Shown here: positions 13,967 through 15,541 of the stretch, piece by piece | How positions within the stretch are numbered: the stretch's first letter is position 1 | Layout of the letters: the number at the start of each line of letters is the position of its first letter | Origin: Dermatophilaceae bacterium | Lineage (GTDB): Bacteria; Actinomycetota; Actinomycetes; Actinomycetales; Dermatophilaceae | Reading direction: 5' to 3' | DNA: 15,541 nucleotides | NCBI GenBank assembly: GCA_013361975.1 | Contig: JABFXB010000099.1 | Span: 1-15,541, forward strand | Position numbers and translations under genes: made by a program | Notes under the pieces: generated by a model | The model's database searches: none | Told to the model about the DNA's origin: nothing | The model's input: the letters and a program-made list of their open reading frames with translations, nothing else

Positions 13967-15088
13967 TCAGTTGCCGAGGTACGGGGAGACGACGACCTCG
14001 ACGCGCTGGAACTCCTTGACGTCGGAGTAGCCGGTCGTGGCCATCGCCCGCTTGAGGGCGCCCATGAGGTTGGTCGTGCCGTCGGCGTGCCGGCCCGGCC
14101 CGAAGAGGATCTCCTCGATCGAGGCCTGGCTGCCGATGGCGATGCGCTCGCCGCGCGGCAGCTGCTGGTGGTGCGCCTCGGGCCCCCAGTGGTAGCCGCC
14201 GCCGGGCGCGTCGGTGCCGCGTGCGAGGGCCGCGCCGAGCATGACCGCGTCGGCACCGCACGCGATGGCCTTGACGATGTCGCCGGAGGTGCCGACACCG
14301 CCGTCGGCGATGACGTGGACGTAGCGGCCGCCCGACTCGTCGAGGTAGTCGCGGCGTGCGGCGGCGACGTCGGCCACGGCCGAGGCCATCGGGGCATGGA
14401 TGCCGAGGGCGGTGCGCGTCGTGTGGGCCGCGCCGCCGCCGAAGCCGACGAGCACGCCCGCCGCGCCGGTGCGCATGAGGTGCAGGGCCGCGGTGTAGGA
14501 CGCAGCGCCGCCGACGATGACCGGGACGTCGAGCTCGTAGATGAAGCGCTTGAGGTTGAGCGGCTCGGCGCGACCGCTGACGTGCTCGGCCGAGACGGTG
14601 GTGCCGCGGATGACGAAGAGGTCGACGCCCGCGTCGACGACCGTCTTCCAGTGCTGCTGGGTGCGCTGCGGCGACAGGGCCCCCGCGACGGTGACGCCGG
14701 CGTCACGCAGCTGGCGCAGCCGCTCGGTGATGAGCTCGGGCTTGATCGGCTCGGCGTAGATCTGTTGCATGCGGGCCGTCACCGCACCGGGTTCGATCTC
14801 GGCGATCTCGCGCAGCTGGGCGGTGGGGTCCTCGTAGCGGGTCCACAGCCCCTCGAGGTCGAGCACCGGGAGAGCGCCGAGCTTGCCGAGCGCGATCGCG
14901 CTCTCGGGCGAGACGACGGAGTCCATCGGTGCCGCCATGACCGGGATGTCGAAGTGGTACGCGTCGATCTGCCACGAGACCGAGACCTCCTCGGGGTCGC
15001 GCGTGCGCCGCGAGGGCACGACGGCGATGTCGTCGAAGGAGTAGGCGCGCCGTCCGCGCTTGCCTCGGCCAATCTCGATCTCGGTCAC
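13967..15088 (-). CDS. guaB3: GuaB3-type IMP dehydrogenase-related protein
   Basis: This 373-residue TIM-barrel protein of the IMP dehydrogenase/GMP reductase family lacks the CBS domains of true GuaB, as in the actinobacterial GuaB3 group (about 375 residues). It has SFDDIAVVPS (17-26), the phosphate-binding region IADGGVGTSGDIVKAIACGA (260-279) and MLGAALA. At the catalytic loop, where IMP dehydrogenase has GxGxGSxCTTR, it reads GFGGGAAHTTR (215-225): the cysteine position holds His222. Normal IMP dehydrogenase chemistry through a thioimidate is therefore doubtful. My recollection is that this is usual for actinobacterial GuaB3. The start is the GTG at 15088, with AGGAT a few bases upstream. 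It follows guaB in the same direction as in mycobacteria. The three-base-pattern LGN end is convergent with the DUF2156 gene. Confidence 0.94.
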   Translation of the reverse strand: MTEIEIGRGKRGRRAYSFDDIAVVPSRRTRDPEEVSVSWQIDAYHFDIPVMAAPMDSVVSPESAIALGKLGALPVLDLEGLWTRYEDPTAQLREIAEIEPGAVTARMQQIYAEPIKPELITERLRQLRDAGVTVAGALSPQRTQQHWKTVVDAGVDLFVIRGTTVSAEHVSGRAEPLNLKRFIYELDVPVIVGGAASYTAALHLMRTGAAGVLVGFGGGAAHTTRTALGIHAPMASAVADVAAARRDYLDESGGRYVHVIADGGVGTSGDIVKAIACGADAVMLGAALARGTDAPGGGYHWGPEAHHQQLPRGERIAIGSQASIEEILFGPGRHADGTTNLMGALKRAMATTGYSDVKEFQRVEVVVSPYLGN

Positions 15089-15100
15089 CGCCCGATCCTA
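15089..15100 (-). promoter_or_regulatory. Possible -10 box or ribosome-binding site of guaB3
   Basis: On the minus strand TAGGAT (15100 down to 15095) lies six bases before the GTG start. It fits TAnnnT with transcription beginning at the GTG (leaderless), but its AGGAT could equally be a ribosome-binding site. No -35 is evident. The two readings cannot be separated from sequence. Confidence 0.35.
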
Positions 15101-15118
15101 CCGACCGGGCCCACCGAG

Positions 15119-15159
15119 CACGTATGCCGTCCCGCGGGCTCCGCGGGACGGCATACGTG
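15119..15159. terminator. Perfect 19-bp hairpin built from two inverted copies of the 10-mer
   Basis: The arms 15119-15137 and 15141-15159 pair without mismatch over a three-base GCT loop. Each arm contains GTATGCCGTC (15122-15131 on +, 15147-15156 on -). There is no U-tract, but strong GC-rich hairpins act as terminators in actinomycetes. It lies after guaB and before guaB3 in their direction of transcription. Confidence 0.7.
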
Positions 15160-15177
15160 GTCGGGTGCGTCGGCAAC

Positions 15178-15212
15178 TGAGCACTCGACCTGACCTTCTC
15201 GTCGAGTGCTCA
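15178..15212. repeat. Alternative 12-bp hairpin competing with the palindrome
   Basis: TGAGCACTCGAC (15178-15189) pairs with GTCGAGTGCTCA (15201-15212) over an 11-nt loop. The second arm is also half of the palindrome at 15202-15241, so the two structures exclude each other. Confidence 0.5.
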
Positions 15213-15241
15213 CTTCCCGACGTCGGGAAGTGAGCACTCGA
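15202..15241. repeat. Perfect 40-bp palindrome downstream of guaB
   Basis: Bases 15202-15221 are the exact reverse complement of 15222-15241, with the centre at GAC-GTC. It begins 14 bases after the guaB stop on the minus strand. As RNA it would fold into a long stem, a probable guaB terminator; as DNA it could be a dimeric protein site or a cruciform. The 11-mer TGAGCACTCGA occurs three times between 15178 and 15241 counting both strands. Confidence 0.75.
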
Positions 15242-15255
15242 TGGAGGAGGTGGGC

Positions 15256-15541
15256 TCAGCCGGAGTAGTTGGGGGCCTCCACCATGCCCTGGATGTCGTG
15301 CGGGTGGCTCTCCTTGAGGGAGGCCTGCGTGATGCGCACGAACTGGCCCTTCTCCTGCAGCTCGGGCACGGTGCGCGCACCGACGTAGAACATCGACTGG
15401 CGCAGGCCGCCGAGCATCTGGTGGGCGACCGCCGAGAGCGGCCCGCGGTAGGCGACGCGCCCCTCGATGCCCTCGGGCACGATCTTGTCGTCGGACTCGA
15501 CCTCGGCCTGGAAGTAGCGGTCCTTGGAGTAGGACTTCTTG
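15256..15541 (-). CDS. guaB: IMP dehydrogenase, C-terminal fragment (5' end outside the window)
   Basis: The last 94 residues of GuaB, which oxidises IMP to XMP in guanine nucleotide synthesis, are visible. Motifs are SKDRYFQ, VPEGIEGRVAYRGPLSAV, a GGLRQSMFYVGA block and QFVRITQASLKESHPHD, ending EAPNYSG. These are diagnostic of the IMP dehydrogenase C-terminus. The frame runs off the window edge; the GTG near 15480 is an internal valine (VPEGIEG) and not a start. The stop at 15256-15258 is followed by the palindrome and hairpin described separately, then guaB3 in the same orientation. Confidence 0.97.
   Translation of the reverse strand, partial: KKSYSKDRYFQAEVESDDKIVPEGIEGRVAYRGPLSAVAHQMLGGLRQSMFYVGARTVPELQEKGQFVRITQASLKESHPHDIQGMVEAPNYSG

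Overview
The window is about 72% GC (estimated by eye). TAC is used for nearly all tyrosine codons, starts are ATG or GTG, and two promoters look leaderless. These features point to a high-GC actinomycete. The fused MnhA/MnhB subunit and a guaB, guaB3, cholesterol-oxidase-like neighbourhood like that of mycobacteria agree with this. A micrococcal lineage near Intrasporangiaceae is my guess and cannot be proved from the sequence.

Layout. Positions 1-4387 (+) hold the end of a multi-subunit Na+/H+ antiporter operon: partial mnhA with a fused MnhB domain, then mnhC, D, E, F and G, each overlapping the next by exactly four bases. Positions 4434-8015 (+) hold a promoter and two half-transporter genes that together look like one strongly asymmetric heterodimeric ABC exporter. 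Nearly every ATP-site motif is lost in the first NBD, and the signature is lost in the second. Positions 8016-8274 are non-coding, with inverted repeats and a good -10 box for the next gene. Positions 8275-9771 (+) encode a secreted family-3 glycoside hydrolase with C-terminal peptidoglycan-binding-like repeats, probably a cell-wall enzyme. Positions 9772-10033 hold a cluster of seven copies of a ~21-nt sequence forming three hairpins and one half-site between convergent genes; the last hairpin supplies the 3' end of the next gene. Positions 9998-11704 (-) encode a GMC oxidoreductase related to mycobacterial ChoD. Positions 11810-13921 (+) encode a large membrane protein joining a rhomboid-like module to a DUF2156 / lysyl-phosphatidylglycerol-synthase-like domain. 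Positions 13967-15088 (-) hold guaB3, and 15256-15541 (-) hold the 3' end of guaB, with an unusually structured 167-nt gap between them.

How the genes relate. The Mrp subunits form one membrane complex for Na+/H+ exchange and pH homeostasis. The two ABC genes form one exporter. The hydrolase and the DUF2156 protein both point to the cell envelope. guaB and guaB3 belong to purine metabolism. The guaB-guaB3-choD order resembles that of Mycobacterium tuberculosis, but here an oppositely oriented rhomboid/DUF2156 gene sits between guaB3 and the oxidoreductase.

Most unusual signals: (i) a non-palindromic 10-mer, GTATGCCGTC, present eight times (ten for its 8-base core), inside genes at the cost of rare codons and as an inverted pair forming a 19-bp hairpin after guaB, much like the uptake sequences of Neisseria and Haemophilus; (ii) the hairpin cluster at 9778-10031 with 75-bp periodicity; (iii) mutually exclusive hairpins between guaB and guaB3.
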